DNA of 64,000 nt from Palsa-89 sp963824345 (GTDB lineage: Bacteria > Acidobacteriota > Terriglobia > Bryobacterales > Bryobacteraceae), in the NCBI GenBank assembly GCA_963824345.1, contig CAWGOZ010000002.1:558001-622000 (forward strand), in the 5' to 3' direction. The translations under genes and the position numbers were made by a program. Below are positions 18,373-25,962 of this stretch, piece after piece; position 1 is the first letter of the stretch, and each line of letters opens with the position of its first letter. The notes under the pieces are model-generated. The model did no database searches. It saw nothing but the letters and a program-made list of their open reading frames with translations, and had not been told where the DNA came from.

Positions 18373-18849
18373 ATGTTAACAGCGTGCCAGACTGACAATG
18401 TTTGGCGGAGGATGGTCGAAGCCGAGGTGCGTGCCATGTATTTTGGAGAGCTGGCAGCGTCTTACACCAAGCGCAAGCAGATCATCACTGGATTGAGTTT
18501 CCTTCTCTCGTCTGGCGCGGCTGCGACCTTAGCCGCGGAGACTTCTCGATTAGTGCCGCTGATCATGTCGATCATAGCGGCAATTCTCATGGCCTATTCA
18601 ATCGCCGTGAGTTTGGATAAGACAGCTCAAAGCTTAGCGAAACTGCATTACACGTGGAGCCAGATTCAGGACGACTACGAGCGCTTGTGGAATGAATGGT
18701 TCGCCGATGGTGCTGAGGAGGCACTTCAAGAGATCCTGAAACGAAGCCGCGATGCTTCAGAGGCTAGCACGCAGGCACCTTACAACGAGAAACTGATCGA
18801 AAAGTGGACCGGTTTCGTATATGATCGGTACCAGCCGACCTCCGCATGA
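18373..18849 (+). CDS. Two-TM protein resembling SLATT-type effectors
   Basis: The 158-aa product has a basic N-terminal segment (YFGELAASYTKRKQ), two adjacent transmembrane helices (about residues 37-55 and 59-79) and a long cytoplasmic helical tail with paired aromatic residues (LHYTWSQIQDDYERLWNEW, then PYNEKLIEKW). This layout matches the SLATT family, two-TM proteins proposed as pore-forming effectors in nucleotide-dependent conflict systems, but I assign it only by shape. A TAAAAT box and a GAAGG site precede the start. An alternative ATG is at 18412. The stop overlaps the next ATG (ATGA). Confidence 0.6.
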   Translation: MLTACQTDNVWRRMVEAEVRAMYFGELAASYTKRKQIITGLSFLLSSGAAATLAAETSRLVPLIMSIIAAILMAYSIAVSLDKTAQSLAKLHYTWSQIQDDYERLWNEWFADGAEEALQEILKRSRDASEASTQAPYNEKLIEKWTGFVYDRYQPTSA

Positions 18850-19097
18850 ATGATGATCCCGAAAGGGTCAGGAAGGGCGATTGGCCACCCATTCGAAGAC
18901 CGCCCCCGGTACACCGCCACCACCTCCACCAGCGCCACAACCGCCAAGTGAGCCGCCCCGAAGATGTCCCTAAGGTATCCCTCGGAGGAACCGTGAGTAA
19001 ACCCGATAAACTTCGAGAAAGCTGGCCGCCACCCTCGCGACCTGCCCCACCACCTCCCCAAGCACCTCTACCGCCAGCGCCGCCACTTAAGAAATAG
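18846..19097 (+). CDS. Small proline-rich protein coupled to the two-TM protein
   Basis: The 83-aa soluble protein begins MNDDPERVRKGDWPPIRRPPP, carries a His/Arg-rich stretch (VHRHHLHQRHNRQ) and ends in a polyproline tail (APPPPQAPLPPAPPLKK). There is no signal peptide or membrane segment. The 4-nt overlap with the two-TM gene implies coupled synthesis and probably a joint function. The proline-rich tail could bind another protein. No known domain is recognised. The GDWPPIRRPPP-like N-terminus plus Pro-tail may define a family of small partners of two-TM proteins. Confidence 0.55.
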   Translation: MNDDPERVRKGDWPPIRRPPPVHRHHLHQRHNRQVSRPEDVPKVSLGGTVSKPDKLRESWPPPSRPAPPPPQAPLPPAPPLKK

Positions 19098-19281
19098 CGA
19101 CCGCGCCCTTCGTGCCACGGTAGGTTCGCTCCTTTTTCGCGACGGAGATTTCAAGCGTCCGCAGGCCGTCGGAGAAGCACAAAGCGTAGTCCTTCCGGGC
19201 AGCGCCAGAGTCCCAATTGACGCGCGGAGTCACGAGGTCCTCACCTTTTTCTTCCCTTTCATCCAGCCACTTACCCGCCAA
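19087..19281 (-). CDS. Short hypothetical ORF ending in repeat copy A
   Basis: A 64-codon frame with a TTG start and protein-like composition (EREEKGEDLVTPRVNWDS, LCFSDGLRTLEISVAKKERT). Its first 14 codons lie within the 225-bp direct repeat and the rest lie in unique sequence. A TGA directly precedes the TTG. It overlaps the end of the proline-rich gene by 11 nt. It may be the relic of a longer gene interrupted at the repeat boundary. Function is unknown and reality uncertain. Confidence 0.3.
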   Translation of the reverse strand: MAGKWLDEREEKGEDLVTPRVNWDSGAARKDYALCFSDGLRTLEISVAKKERTYRGTKGAVAIS

Positions 19282-19466
19282 TCATCGTCCAGCGCCCATC
19301 CCTCGCCTGTATTCTGAACCTGGATGTTTCATCGGGCCAAAGACCCCGCCTATTGGCTTCGTTTCGCGAAATTCGGAAAAAACCGCGCGCGCACGCACAA
19401 AGGATCCCCTTTTGCGCCACCCGCCTTAAAGGAGTGTCAGCGGCTCGACAACAACCAACAACCAGC
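19242..19466. repeat. 225-bp direct repeat, copy A
   Basis: Bases 19242-19466 match 22263-22487 in the same orientation, with three substitutions and two single-base indels seen by eye (offset about 3,021 bp). It begins CACCTTTTTCTTCCC and ends in a CAACAACCAACAACCAGC tract. That tract is partly re-duplicated just downstream in this copy (ACCAACAACCAGCC again by 19480). It lies directly upstream of hicB. It has no complete gene and no terminal inverted repeats that I could find. Confidence 0.9.
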
Positions 19467-19500
19467 CACCAACAACCAGCCTCGGCGGTAAGATACAGGT

Positions 19501-19716
19501 ATGCGCAACGAATCCACCGCAATCGTCCAGCAAGATGGCCCACTGTACGTTGCTTACTGCGCTGAAGTGCCTGGCGCCAACGGCCGGGGCGATTCACGCG
19601 AGGAATGCCTGGAGAGCCTTCGCGAAGCAATCGCGCTGATTTTAGAGTATCGAAGAGAGGAGTCGTTGCGCGCCCTTCCTCCCGAAGCCAAGCAAGAACT
19701 CGTCGTGGTTGGATGA
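19501..19716 (+). CDS. hicB: HicB family antitoxin-like protein
   Basis: This 71-aa protein has the HicB partial RNase-H fold signature: STAIVQQDGPLYVAYCAEVP, GANGRGDSREECLESLREAI and a C-terminal helix. HicB neutralises the HicA mRNA interferase. It lacks a C-terminal DNA-binding domain, like many short HicB proteins. Its stop overlaps an ATGAAGCGC that looks like a hicA start, but the hicA body is missing. It is therefore an orphan antitoxin here. It begins 34 nt after repeat copy A. Confidence 0.82.
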   Translation: MRNESTAIVQQDGPLYVAYCAEVPGANGRGDSREECLESLREAIALILEYRREESLRALPPEAKQELVVVG

Positions 19717-19861
19717 AGCGCGAAAGCTATGACCCTAACTGTCCAGATTCCCGACGATCTCGCCAGGCGGCTGACCGCTAAGGGCGGCGACCTATCGCGC
19801 CGGGCGCTAGAGGGACGAGGAGTACAAGGTTCGGACTAAACTGTATATGAGGGCGCTATGA
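19713..19861 (+). pseudogene. hicA start fused to a frameshifted UPF0175-like remnant
   Basis: ATG at 19713 overlaps the hicB stop and reads MKRES, as HicA proteins typically begin MKR, then loses similarity. From 19729 a second frame reads MTLTVQIPDDLARRLTAKGG then DLSRRALEG, the start of UPF0175-type antitoxins, stopping at 19839. In the +1 frame from about 19814 it continues DEEYKVRTKLYMRAL to TGA 19859-19861, which overlaps the next ATG. The simplest reading is a deletion joining a hicA 5' end to a UPF0175 gene, plus a one-base insertion. Family naming is from memory. Confidence 0.55.
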
Positions 19862-20040
19862 AAAAGGGAACGAGCAAACAGGCGGATCCCACGCCGCAGG
19901 CCACCGAACCGCAGGGCCAAGAAACACGACCTAACGGCAACACTCCCGGCGTCCGCATCGCCTCAAAGGAACAATTCGATAAAGCTCATCGCAAGACCAG
20001 CGCCCAGCACGCCGGGCTGTTTCGCCGCTTGGCTAAGTAA
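19858..20040 (+). CDS. Small hydrophilic protein upstream of Doc-like gene, possible antitoxin
   Basis: The 60-aa product has a disordered Gln/Thr/Pro-rich N-terminal half and a basic helical C-terminus (FDKAHRKTSAQHAGLFRRLAK). Its ATG overlaps the end of the UPF0175-like remnant (ATGA), and its stop is 30 nt before the Doc-like gene. Position and size fit an antitoxin for that Fic/Doc protein. No known antitoxin family is recognised. Confidence 0.5.
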   Translation: MKKGTSKQADPTPQATEPQGQETRPNGNTPGVRIASKEQFDKAHRKTSAQHAGLFRRLAK

Positions 20041-20070
20041 TGCTCGCCAGCGGCCACCCGGCTGAATATA

Positions 20071-20460
20071 TTGGAACAAGATCCCGTTTTTCTGGCAAGA
20101 CAACAGATTGAAGAAATCCACCGCGACCAGATCAATGAATTTGGCGGAGTTCACGGTCTCCGGGACGAAGGCGTGCTAGAATCGGCGATAGCCCAACCTC
20201 TGAACGTGTACCTCTATGGAAACGGCGACCTCTACGAGATCGCTGGTGCGTACGCTTATCACATTGCCCAGAGCCAGGCTTACCTAGATGGCGATAAGCG
20301 GACCGCTATCCAGGCAGCGTTAGATTTTCTGGAAATCAACGGGGTCGATACCAGCCGCATGCCTGAACTGGCCACTTACGAAGCGATGATCGCGGTGGCC
20401 AACCACGAGATGGACCGTATCGGACTGGCACAATTCTTCCGTGCAGTCCTAAACGGCTGA
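20071..20460 (+). CDS. Fic/Doc (death-on-curing) family protein, variant active site
   Basis: This 129-aa Doc-like protein shows IEEIHRDQINEFGGVHGLRD and a central YAYHIAQSQAYLDGDKRTAI. Doc toxins transfer a phosphate to EF-Tu using the core HxFxDGN(K/R). Here the aligned residues are QAYLDGDKR, so the catalytic His is Gln and the Asn is Asp. Activity may be lost or altered, although Gln variants exist in related proteins. The start is TTG 20071; no ATG fits. It follows the small ORF by 30 nt and lies between the two 225-bp repeats. Confidence 0.8.
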   Translation: MEQDPVFLARQQIEEIHRDQINEFGGVHGLRDEGVLESAIAQPLNVYLYGNGDLYEIAGAYAYHIAQSQAYLDGDKRTAIQAALDFLEINGVDTSRMPELATYEAMIAVANHEMDRIGLAQFFRAVLNG

Positions 20461-20567
20461 TCAGTCGCGCGGCCGACAGGAGAGCCTTTGAGCGTCAAGG
20501 TCTCAGCCAGCGCGACGACTTCCAACCGGTAAATAATGAGCTATTCTAGACTGAACAGGAGCGATCT

Positions 20568-22130
20568 ATGCTCGTAACTGAACACAATCCCGAGCGTATC
20601 TATTTGGTACCGCTCATCGCTGTGGCATGTTCAATCTCGCCGTCTCAGCTGTTGGTCGCTCAGGCCCCACCTCTTTCCGCGGGTGTCATCTACAAGGAGT
20701 CCGCCCGGTCGGTGGTTTCCATCGAAGGAAAGAACGAGAAAGGCGTTGTGGAATGGACAGGAACCGGTTTCATCGTCGCTGCCGACGGCAAGATCGTCAC
20801 GAACTACCACGTGATTCGCAACTCGAAAGAGGCGAGTGTCCGCCTGGATAACGGAGATGTCTATGACACGGTCGAGGTGCTGGACCTTGACCGGCGAAAG
20901 GACATTGCCCTGATCAAAATTAAAGCAATCGATTTACAGCCGCTGCGAGTCGGTAGTTCCGGGACCGCACAGATTGGCGACATGGTCTACTCGTTGAGCA
21001 ACCCACTTGGACTGGACAATACTCTTTCGGAAGGTATAATCAGCGCCATCCGCCAAATGGACGGATACCGGCTTCTACAAATTACTGCGCCGATTAGCCA
21101 TGGAAGTTCAGGAGGCCCACTCTTCAACGCTAGGGGCGAAGTCATCGGTGTAACAACGCTCAGTTTGCAAGAAGGCCAAAGCCTCAACTTTGCCATCCCA
21201 GTTGATTACGCACGTGGAATGCTTGCCTCCCCAGGCCAGCCACGTCCTCTCGCGTCGGTCTACGATCCCGAGCCGAAGATTTCTCCTGGGCTAGCTTCGC
21301 CTCCGAGCACGGCTGCAGCGGGTCCAAGCAACCCGGATCACCATGAGAAGGTCGGGGAAACTATCGATGGCTCATGGTCCGCTACATTCGCGGATGCCAA
21401 GGCCTCGGGCCACTTGGATTTCAATTTGATCCAGAACTCCGATGGGCAGGTGGTCGGAACCTACACGAGTTCCCAGGGCGGCGGGGGGCAGATTAAGGGC
21501 CTCCTGTCCGAGATCGACTTTCGTTTTGAGCTGACACAGACCGTCAAGGGTTGTCCTGGGATCTACAAAGCCACGGGCACCCATATCGGCGACCATATCG
21601 CTGGAAGCTATACCGGCAACGATTGTCTGGGGGATCGTGGGAACGGAACCTTCACGATGACTCGAGCGAAGAATCCTGAACCGGTGGCCGGTCGCGCAGA
21701 ACCCACCCCAACCACAGGTTCAATTAATCAGGTCCCGGATGAAATGCGGAAATCCGTTGGAGATTTTCTTGCACGGCAACTGCTCGTTTGGACATTGCAG
21801 GACGCCCAAGCCCTGATGGGTGAACCTCTTGGACATAGGTTCGCTTATGACCAAGCGCAGAATGTAATCGGCGATATTTATTCCTTCCGGGACCCGTCCA
21901 TGAACACCAACCATGTCGAATTAGCTTTTGATTCCAAAACCAGCCGCCTCACGAATATATACCTGTATCCCGCAAGAACCTCGTCGTGGGGCGATTGTAA
22001 GAAACTGTGGGGAAAAGACGCAACCATACGGAAGAACCCGGACGGAACTAAGTTCGCGGTATATAAGAATCGCCACTTGAACGTGCTTCTGGACAAGAAC
22101 GACTGGGTCATCAGCGTAGGTTTGTACTAG
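20568..22130 (+). CDS. Secreted S1C (HtrA-like) serine protease with novel C-terminal region
   Basis: The 520-aa product has a signal/anchor segment (residues 12-32) and a trypsin-like domain (about 38-225) with catalytic H81 (TNYHVI), D112 (RKDIALIKI) and S181 (GSSGGPLF). There is no PDZ domain. A Pro/Ser-rich linker (about 225-265) leads to a beta-rich region (WSATFADAKASGHLDFNLIQ onward) with a Cys pair, then a C-terminal domain ending VLLDKNDWVISVGLY. I recognise no named family for the last 290 residues. The start is fixed by AGGAG 7 nt upstream. It is the last gene before repeat copy B. Confidence 0.8.
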   Translation: MLVTEHNPERIYLVPLIAVACSISPSQLLVAQAPPLSAGVIYKESARSVVSIEGKNEKGVVEWTGTGFIVAADGKIVTNYHVIRNSKEASVRLDNGDVYDTVEVLDLDRRKDIALIKIKAIDLQPLRVGSSGTAQIGDMVYSLSNPLGLDNTLSEGIISAIRQMDGYRLLQITAPISHGSSGGPLFNARGEVIGVTTLSLQEGQSLNFAIPVDYARGMLASPGQPRPLASVYDPEPKISPGLASPPSTAAAGPSNPDHHEKVGETIDGSWSATFADAKASGHLDFNLIQNSDGQVVGTYTSSQGGGGQIKGLLSEIDFRFELTQTVKGCPGIYKATGTHIGDHIAGSYTGNDCLGDRGNGTFTMTRAKNPEPVAGRAEPTPTTGSINQVPDEMRKSVGDFLARQLLVWTLQDAQALMGEPLGHRFAYDQAQNVIGDIYSFRDPSMNTNHVELAFDSKTSRLTNIYLYPARTSSWGDCKKLWGKDATIRKNPDGTKFAVYKNRHLNVLLDKNDWVISVGLY

Positions 22131-22262
22131 CGGCCGTTCGACCAGCTGAAATGATTCGGGCGCGAAGCCTGTGAGGGAGGTCCCCATGTCCGGTCCGCTC
22201 CGACCTCAGCCAGCCATCGAATCGCTGATCCTCATCCGGCGCTCATCCGGTCACCGCCTCGG

Positions 22263-22487
22263 CACCTTTTTCTTCCCTTTCCTCCAGCCACTTACCCGCC
22301 AATCATCATCCAGCGCCCATCCCTCGCCTGTATTCTGAACCTGGATGTTTCATCGGGCCAAAGACCGCGCCTATTGGCTTCGTTTCGCGAAATTCGGGAA
22401 AAAACCGCGCGCGCACGCACAAAGGATCCCCTTTTGCGCCACCCGCCTTAAGGAGTGTCAGCGGCTCGACAACAACCAACAACCAGC
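22263..22487. repeat. 225-bp direct repeat, copy B
   Basis: This is the second copy of the repeat at 19242-19466, same orientation, about 98% identical by eye. It occupies most of the 377-bp gap between the S1C protease and the DsbA-like gene. It ends about 20 bp before the DsbA-like start, in a position analogous to copy A before hicB, so it may carry a promoter or leader. Upstream of it (22131-22262) I see nothing further. Confidence 0.9.
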
Positions 22488-22507
22488 TCCCGCGCTACAA
22501 TCAATGC

Positions 22508-23455
22508 ATGCGCCTAGCCGTCTTCACAGCCCTTTGTCTGTGCTTGCTTCCCGCCATCCGCGCGCAAGAGAAGCCCAAGTCCGCCGCCTCCGTTTCCGCT
22601 TTGGATAAGACTCAACTGGAGGCCTACGTCCGCCATCTGCTGGCGGTCATTCCCGAGGTGCAGGTCAAGATCGACGATCCCAAGCCCAGCGCCACGCCCG
22701 ACCTTCTGCAAGTGGACGTTCACTTCAACTACCAGGGCCGCTCGCAGGACGAGACCTTCTATGTCACCAGGAACGGCCAGCATATCATTCGCGGCGTCGT
22801 GTACAACTTCGCCGAGAATCCATTTAAGGAGGACCTCGAAAAGTTGAAGACCGCGGGCGCTCCCAGCTTTGGGCCGGCCAACGCCGCGGTCACGATCGTC
22901 GAATTCGGCGATTTCGAATGCCCCAATTGCAAAGAGGAAGCGCAGACCTTGCGCGGCTACGTGCCCACGCAATATCCCACCCAGGCGCGCGTGGTTTTCA
23001 AGGATTTTCCGCTCGAGCAGATTCATCCCTGGGCCAAGGCCGCAGCCATCGCCGGCCGTTGCATTTTTCATGAGAGCCCCACTGCATTCTGGAAGTTTCA
23101 CGATTGGATTTACGAACACCAGGCCGACCTTACCACCGAGAACCTGAAGACCCAGGTGCTGGATTTCGCCAAAACCGCTTCCGATCTCGACAGCTTGCAG
23201 CTCGGCCGTTGCATCGACACCAAGGCCACCGAAGGCGAAGTGGAGGCATCCATGGCGGAGGGACGCGCGCTGCATGTGGACGCCACTCCGACCGTCTTTT
23301 TGAACGGCCGCCGTTTGGTTGGCAATTATCCTTGGGGGAATCTCCAGCAGATCATCAATGGCGAGTTAAATTTTCAAAAGTCCGCTCAAAACACTCCGCC
23401 TCCCGCCGACGACAAATGCTGCGAGGTAAAGATTCCTTCGCCGCTGAGCAAGTAG
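22508..23455 (+). CDS. DsbA-like secreted thioredoxin-fold protein
   Basis: The 315-aa protein has a signal peptide (residues 1-20), an N-terminal region of unknown fold, then a DsbA/thioredoxin domain with redox motif CPNC (C138, C141) and cis-Pro loop DATPTVFLNG. It ends in a short tail with a CC pair (DDKCCEVK). It probably oxidises or isomerises disulfides in the periplasm. The stop lies 1 nt before the M28 peptidase ATG, so the two are coupled. Confidence 0.85.
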   Translation: MRLAVFTALCLCLLPAIRAQEKPKSAASVSALDKTQLEAYVRHLLAVIPEVQVKIDDPKPSATPDLLQVDVHFNYQGRSQDETFYVTRNGQHIIRGVVYNFAENPFKEDLEKLKTAGAPSFGPANAAVTIVEFGDFECPNCKEEAQTLRGYVPTQYPTQARVVFKDFPLEQIHPWAKAAAIAGRCIFHESPTAFWKFHDWIYEHQADLTTENLKTQVLDFAKTASDLDSLQLGRCIDTKATEGEVEASMAEGRALHVDATPTVFLNGRRLVGNYPWGNLQQIINGELNFQKSAQNTPPPADDKCCEVKIPSPLSK

Positions 23456-23456
23456 G

Positions 23457-25301
23457 ATGCCCAGCGCGTGGCATAGGCGCTCGTGCCTGTGGAGAACCGG
23501 CCTGCTCGCGTTGCTGGCTGGCGGACTCATCGCCGCCGACGTCAACAGCACCGAGTACCTGGACATCATCAAATATCTTGCGTCCCCGCAAATGCGCGGC
23601 CGAGCCACCGGGTCGCCCGAGCTTGAAAAGGCCGCGGCCTATATCCGCGATCAGTTCCGCGGCATGGAGCTGAAGCCGCTTTCCGGTCAGAGCTACTATC
23701 AGGATTTCGACGTCACCACCAGCGCTCACCTCGGCAAGCGCAACAGCCTCACCTACACCACCGGCGACAAGCCGGAATCGCTCCGCATGCAGGACGATTT
23801 CATCCCCCTGAATCTCTCCGGGGCCGGAGATGTTTCGGGCGGCGCCGTGTTCGTGGGCTTCGGCATCACCGCGCCCGAATACAATTACGACGACTACGCC
23901 GGACTCAACGTCAAGGGCAAAATCGTGATCCTGTTGCGTCACGAGCCGCAGGAGTTCGACGACAAAAGCATCTTCGAAGGCAAAGTCTACACCGCCCATT
24001 CGCAGATCTTCAGCAAAGCGGCTAATGCTAAGATTCACGGCGCCGCCGCCGTCCTGATGGTGAACGACGTGGGCGCGCATTCCGGCGATGCCGACGATCT
24101 CGAAAAATTCGGAAGCACGGCCGGCCCCGACAATTCCGGCATCGAGTTCGTGCAAGTGAAGGCCGCCGTGGTCAACCAGTGGCTCGCGCCCGCCGGCAAG
24201 AGCCTGCAAGGGATTGAATCGGACATCGACAAGACCCTGCACCCGGAATCGTTCGCGCTGCCCCCGACGCTGCGCCTCAGCATGAATATCGATATCGGAC
24301 GCGAGGTGAAAACCGTCCACAACGTCGGGGCCTACCTTCCGGGCGACACCAGCGAATACGTCGTCCTGGGCGCGCACTACGATCACCTCGGCTTGGGCGA
24401 GCAGTTCTCCATGGCGCCGTCCCTGGCCGGAACCGTGCACCCCGGCGCCGACGATAATGCTTCCGGAACCGCGGGCGTTATCGAGCTGGCGCGCTGGTTC
24501 TCGCGCCAGCCCCGGCATAAGCGCGGCATTTTGTTTCTTACCTTCGCCGGCGAAGAGCTCGGCCTGCTGGGCTCCAGCTACTACGTCAACCACCCGGTTC
24601 TGCCGCTCGGGGACGCCGTGGCCATGATCAACATGGACATGATCGGCCGCATTCGCGACCGCAAAGTTTACGTCGGAGGCGTCGGAACCGGCAGTACCTT
24701 CGCCGATCTGCTGAAACAATTGACGCCGAAGCACGGCTTCGAAGCCGATGTCACCGAACGCGCCGGCTATGGCTCCAGCGATCACACTTCGTTCACCTCC
24801 AAACAGGTGCCGGTGCTGTTCTTCTTCTCCGGGCTCCACGCCGATTATCACAAGCCCAGCGATACCTGGGACAAGATCGATGCGCCCGCCGCGGTTCAAT
24901 TGCTCGACCTGGTGGCCGACGTCACCGATCACCTGACCGATGGCTCCCCCCGGCCGCAATTCGTCCGCGTGGCCGAGGCCCAGGAACCCCAGGAAGTCGC
25001 CAATCCGCACTCCGGGAAGGTTTCCAGCGGCGGCTACGGGCCGGATTTCGGTAGCATTCCGGACTTCACCGAGCTACCCAATGGCGTAAGGTTCGCCGAT
25101 ATCCGCCCCGGTTCGCCCGCCGCCAAAGCCGGCCTCAAAGCCGGCGATATCCTCACCGAATTCGACGGAAAACCCGTCCAAAACCTCTATGATTTCACGT
25201 ATGCGCTGCGGGCCGCCCATCCTGGCCAGGAAGTACTCGTAAAAGTGCTCCGAGGTACCCAAACAATTGAAGCCAAGGTACTACTGACCGAGAGGAAGTA
25301 A
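23457..25301 (+). CDS. M28 family zinc aminopeptidase with PA and PDZ domains
   Basis: The 614-aa secreted peptidase has a signal peptide, an M28 catalytic domain interrupted by a PA-type insertion (about residues 120-260), and a C-terminal PDZ domain (ADIRPGSPAAKAGLKAGDIL). Zinc-site motifs are GAHYDHLG, HPGADDNASG, FAGEELGLLGS, NMDMIGR and SSDHTSF. It removes N-terminal residues from exported peptides. It starts 1 nt after the DsbA-like gene and may rely on it for folding, though that is inference. Confidence 0.92.
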   Translation: MPSAWHRRSCLWRTGLLALLAGGLIAADVNSTEYLDIIKYLASPQMRGRATGSPELEKAAAYIRDQFRGMELKPLSGQSYYQDFDVTTSAHLGKRNSLTYTTGDKPESLRMQDDFIPLNLSGAGDVSGGAVFVGFGITAPEYNYDDYAGLNVKGKIVILLRHEPQEFDDKSIFEGKVYTAHSQIFSKAANAKIHGAAAVLMVNDVGAHSGDADDLEKFGSTAGPDNSGIEFVQVKAAVVNQWLAPAGKSLQGIESDIDKTLHPESFALPPTLRLSMNIDIGREVKTVHNVGAYLPGDTSEYVVLGAHYDHLGLGEQFSMAPSLAGTVHPGADDNASGTAGVIELARWFSRQPRHKRGILFLTFAGEELGLLGSSYYVNHPVLPLGDAVAMINMDMIGRIRDRKVYVGGVGTGSTFADLLKQLTPKHGFEADVTERAGYGSSDHTSFTSKQVPVLFFFSGLHADYHKPSDTWDKIDAPAAVQLLDLVADVTDHLTDGSPRPQFVRVAEAQEPQEVANPHSGKVSSGGYGPDFGSIPDFTELPNGVRFADIRPGSPAAKAGLKAGDILTEFDGKPVQNLYDFTYALRAAHPGQEVLVKVLRGTQTIEAKVLLTERK

Positions 25302-25323
25302 ACGCGCATACTTAGGTCAGATT

Positions 25324-25962
25324 ATGGCACCCGAATCGACCTCTGGCATGGCTCCGGCCCTGGAACGCAATCTGGTACTCCGGGTGCTTCCACCGCTGAT
25401 CCTGCATCCCTTCGCCGACGCCGGCGGCCCCGGCAAACTGGTGGAAAGCTCGCGTGCCAACCTAAAGCTGCAAGGCTTGCTTCCGCAAGGGGAAGCAACT
25501 CGCGAGGATCTGGACCGGGCTCTGCTCGACGGCCGCTATTCCGAGCTTCGCATGCTCTACTACGTGGGAAAGGATCTGGCGCGCTGGATCGGGCAATGCA
25601 TCGAATTCGCCGAGCGCAACCAGGATTTGCTACCCCGGGGAATCTGCTACCAGAGCTTCGCCTCGCTGTTGATCCAGGACCCGCCGCCGGATGTGCAGGC
25701 CAAACTGCGCAAATGGGGCGTGGCCGATTACAAATCGATTTTTAGCCGCGCGCTGGGCCTGCACACCATGTTCGCCGCAGCCCCGCCCCGGGAAATGCTC
25801 TCCGACGAATTCGTCCGCGCCTACTTTCGCTATGCCGAACAGATCTTCCATACCAAGCAAGGCGAGTGCGACTTCGTGCCTGTCAACTCGCGGGAATTCG
25901 ACTTCGAGCTCTATTCCTCGGGCGAATACGCGCGCATGCTGGAACGTTCCTGGGAAGAATAG
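25324..25962 (+). CDS. Hypothetical protein, 212 aa
   Basis: This soluble, mainly helical protein has no signal peptide (LVLRVLPPLILHPFADAGGP, LRMLYYVGKDLARWIGQCIE, AYFRYAEQIFHTKQGECDFV). I recognise no family. It follows the M28 peptidase by 22 nt on the same strand. Its 3' end overlaps the convergent membrane-protein gene by 52 bp. An alternative start at the internal ATG (codon 9, 25348) is possible. Confidence 0.6.
   Translation: MAPESTSGMAPALERNLVLRVLPPLILHPFADAGGPGKLVESSRANLKLQGLLPQGEATREDLDRALLDGRYSELRMLYYVGKDLARWIGQCIEFAERNQDLLPRGICYQSFASLLIQDPPPDVQAKLRKWGVADYKSIFSRALGLHTMFAAAPPREMLSDEFVRAYFRYAEQIFHTKQGECDFVPVNSREFDFELYSSGEYARMLERSWEE

Noticed and set aside
19271..19630. Long antisense ORF over repeat copy A and hicB
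   Set aside because: It runs across the non-coding repeat and antisense to hicB and has no recognisable motif, so it is a shadow frame.
18373..22487. Full nucleotide-signalling (CBASS) or other named defence island
   Set aside because: No cyclase, Cap2/Cap3, helicase, restriction or SLOG gene is present. Only a SLATT-like shape and toxin-antitoxin debris support the idea.
22345..22608. Plus-strand ORF covering repeat copy B and the start of the DsbA-like gene
   Set aside because: The frame is disrupted in copy A by an indel and overlaps the signal peptide of the DsbA-like gene in another frame, so the repeat is more likely non-coding.
23355..25010. 551-codon minus-strand ORF opposite the M28 peptidase
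   Set aside because: GC-rich codon bias makes long antisense frames; the plus frame has every M28 and PDZ motif and the antisense has none.
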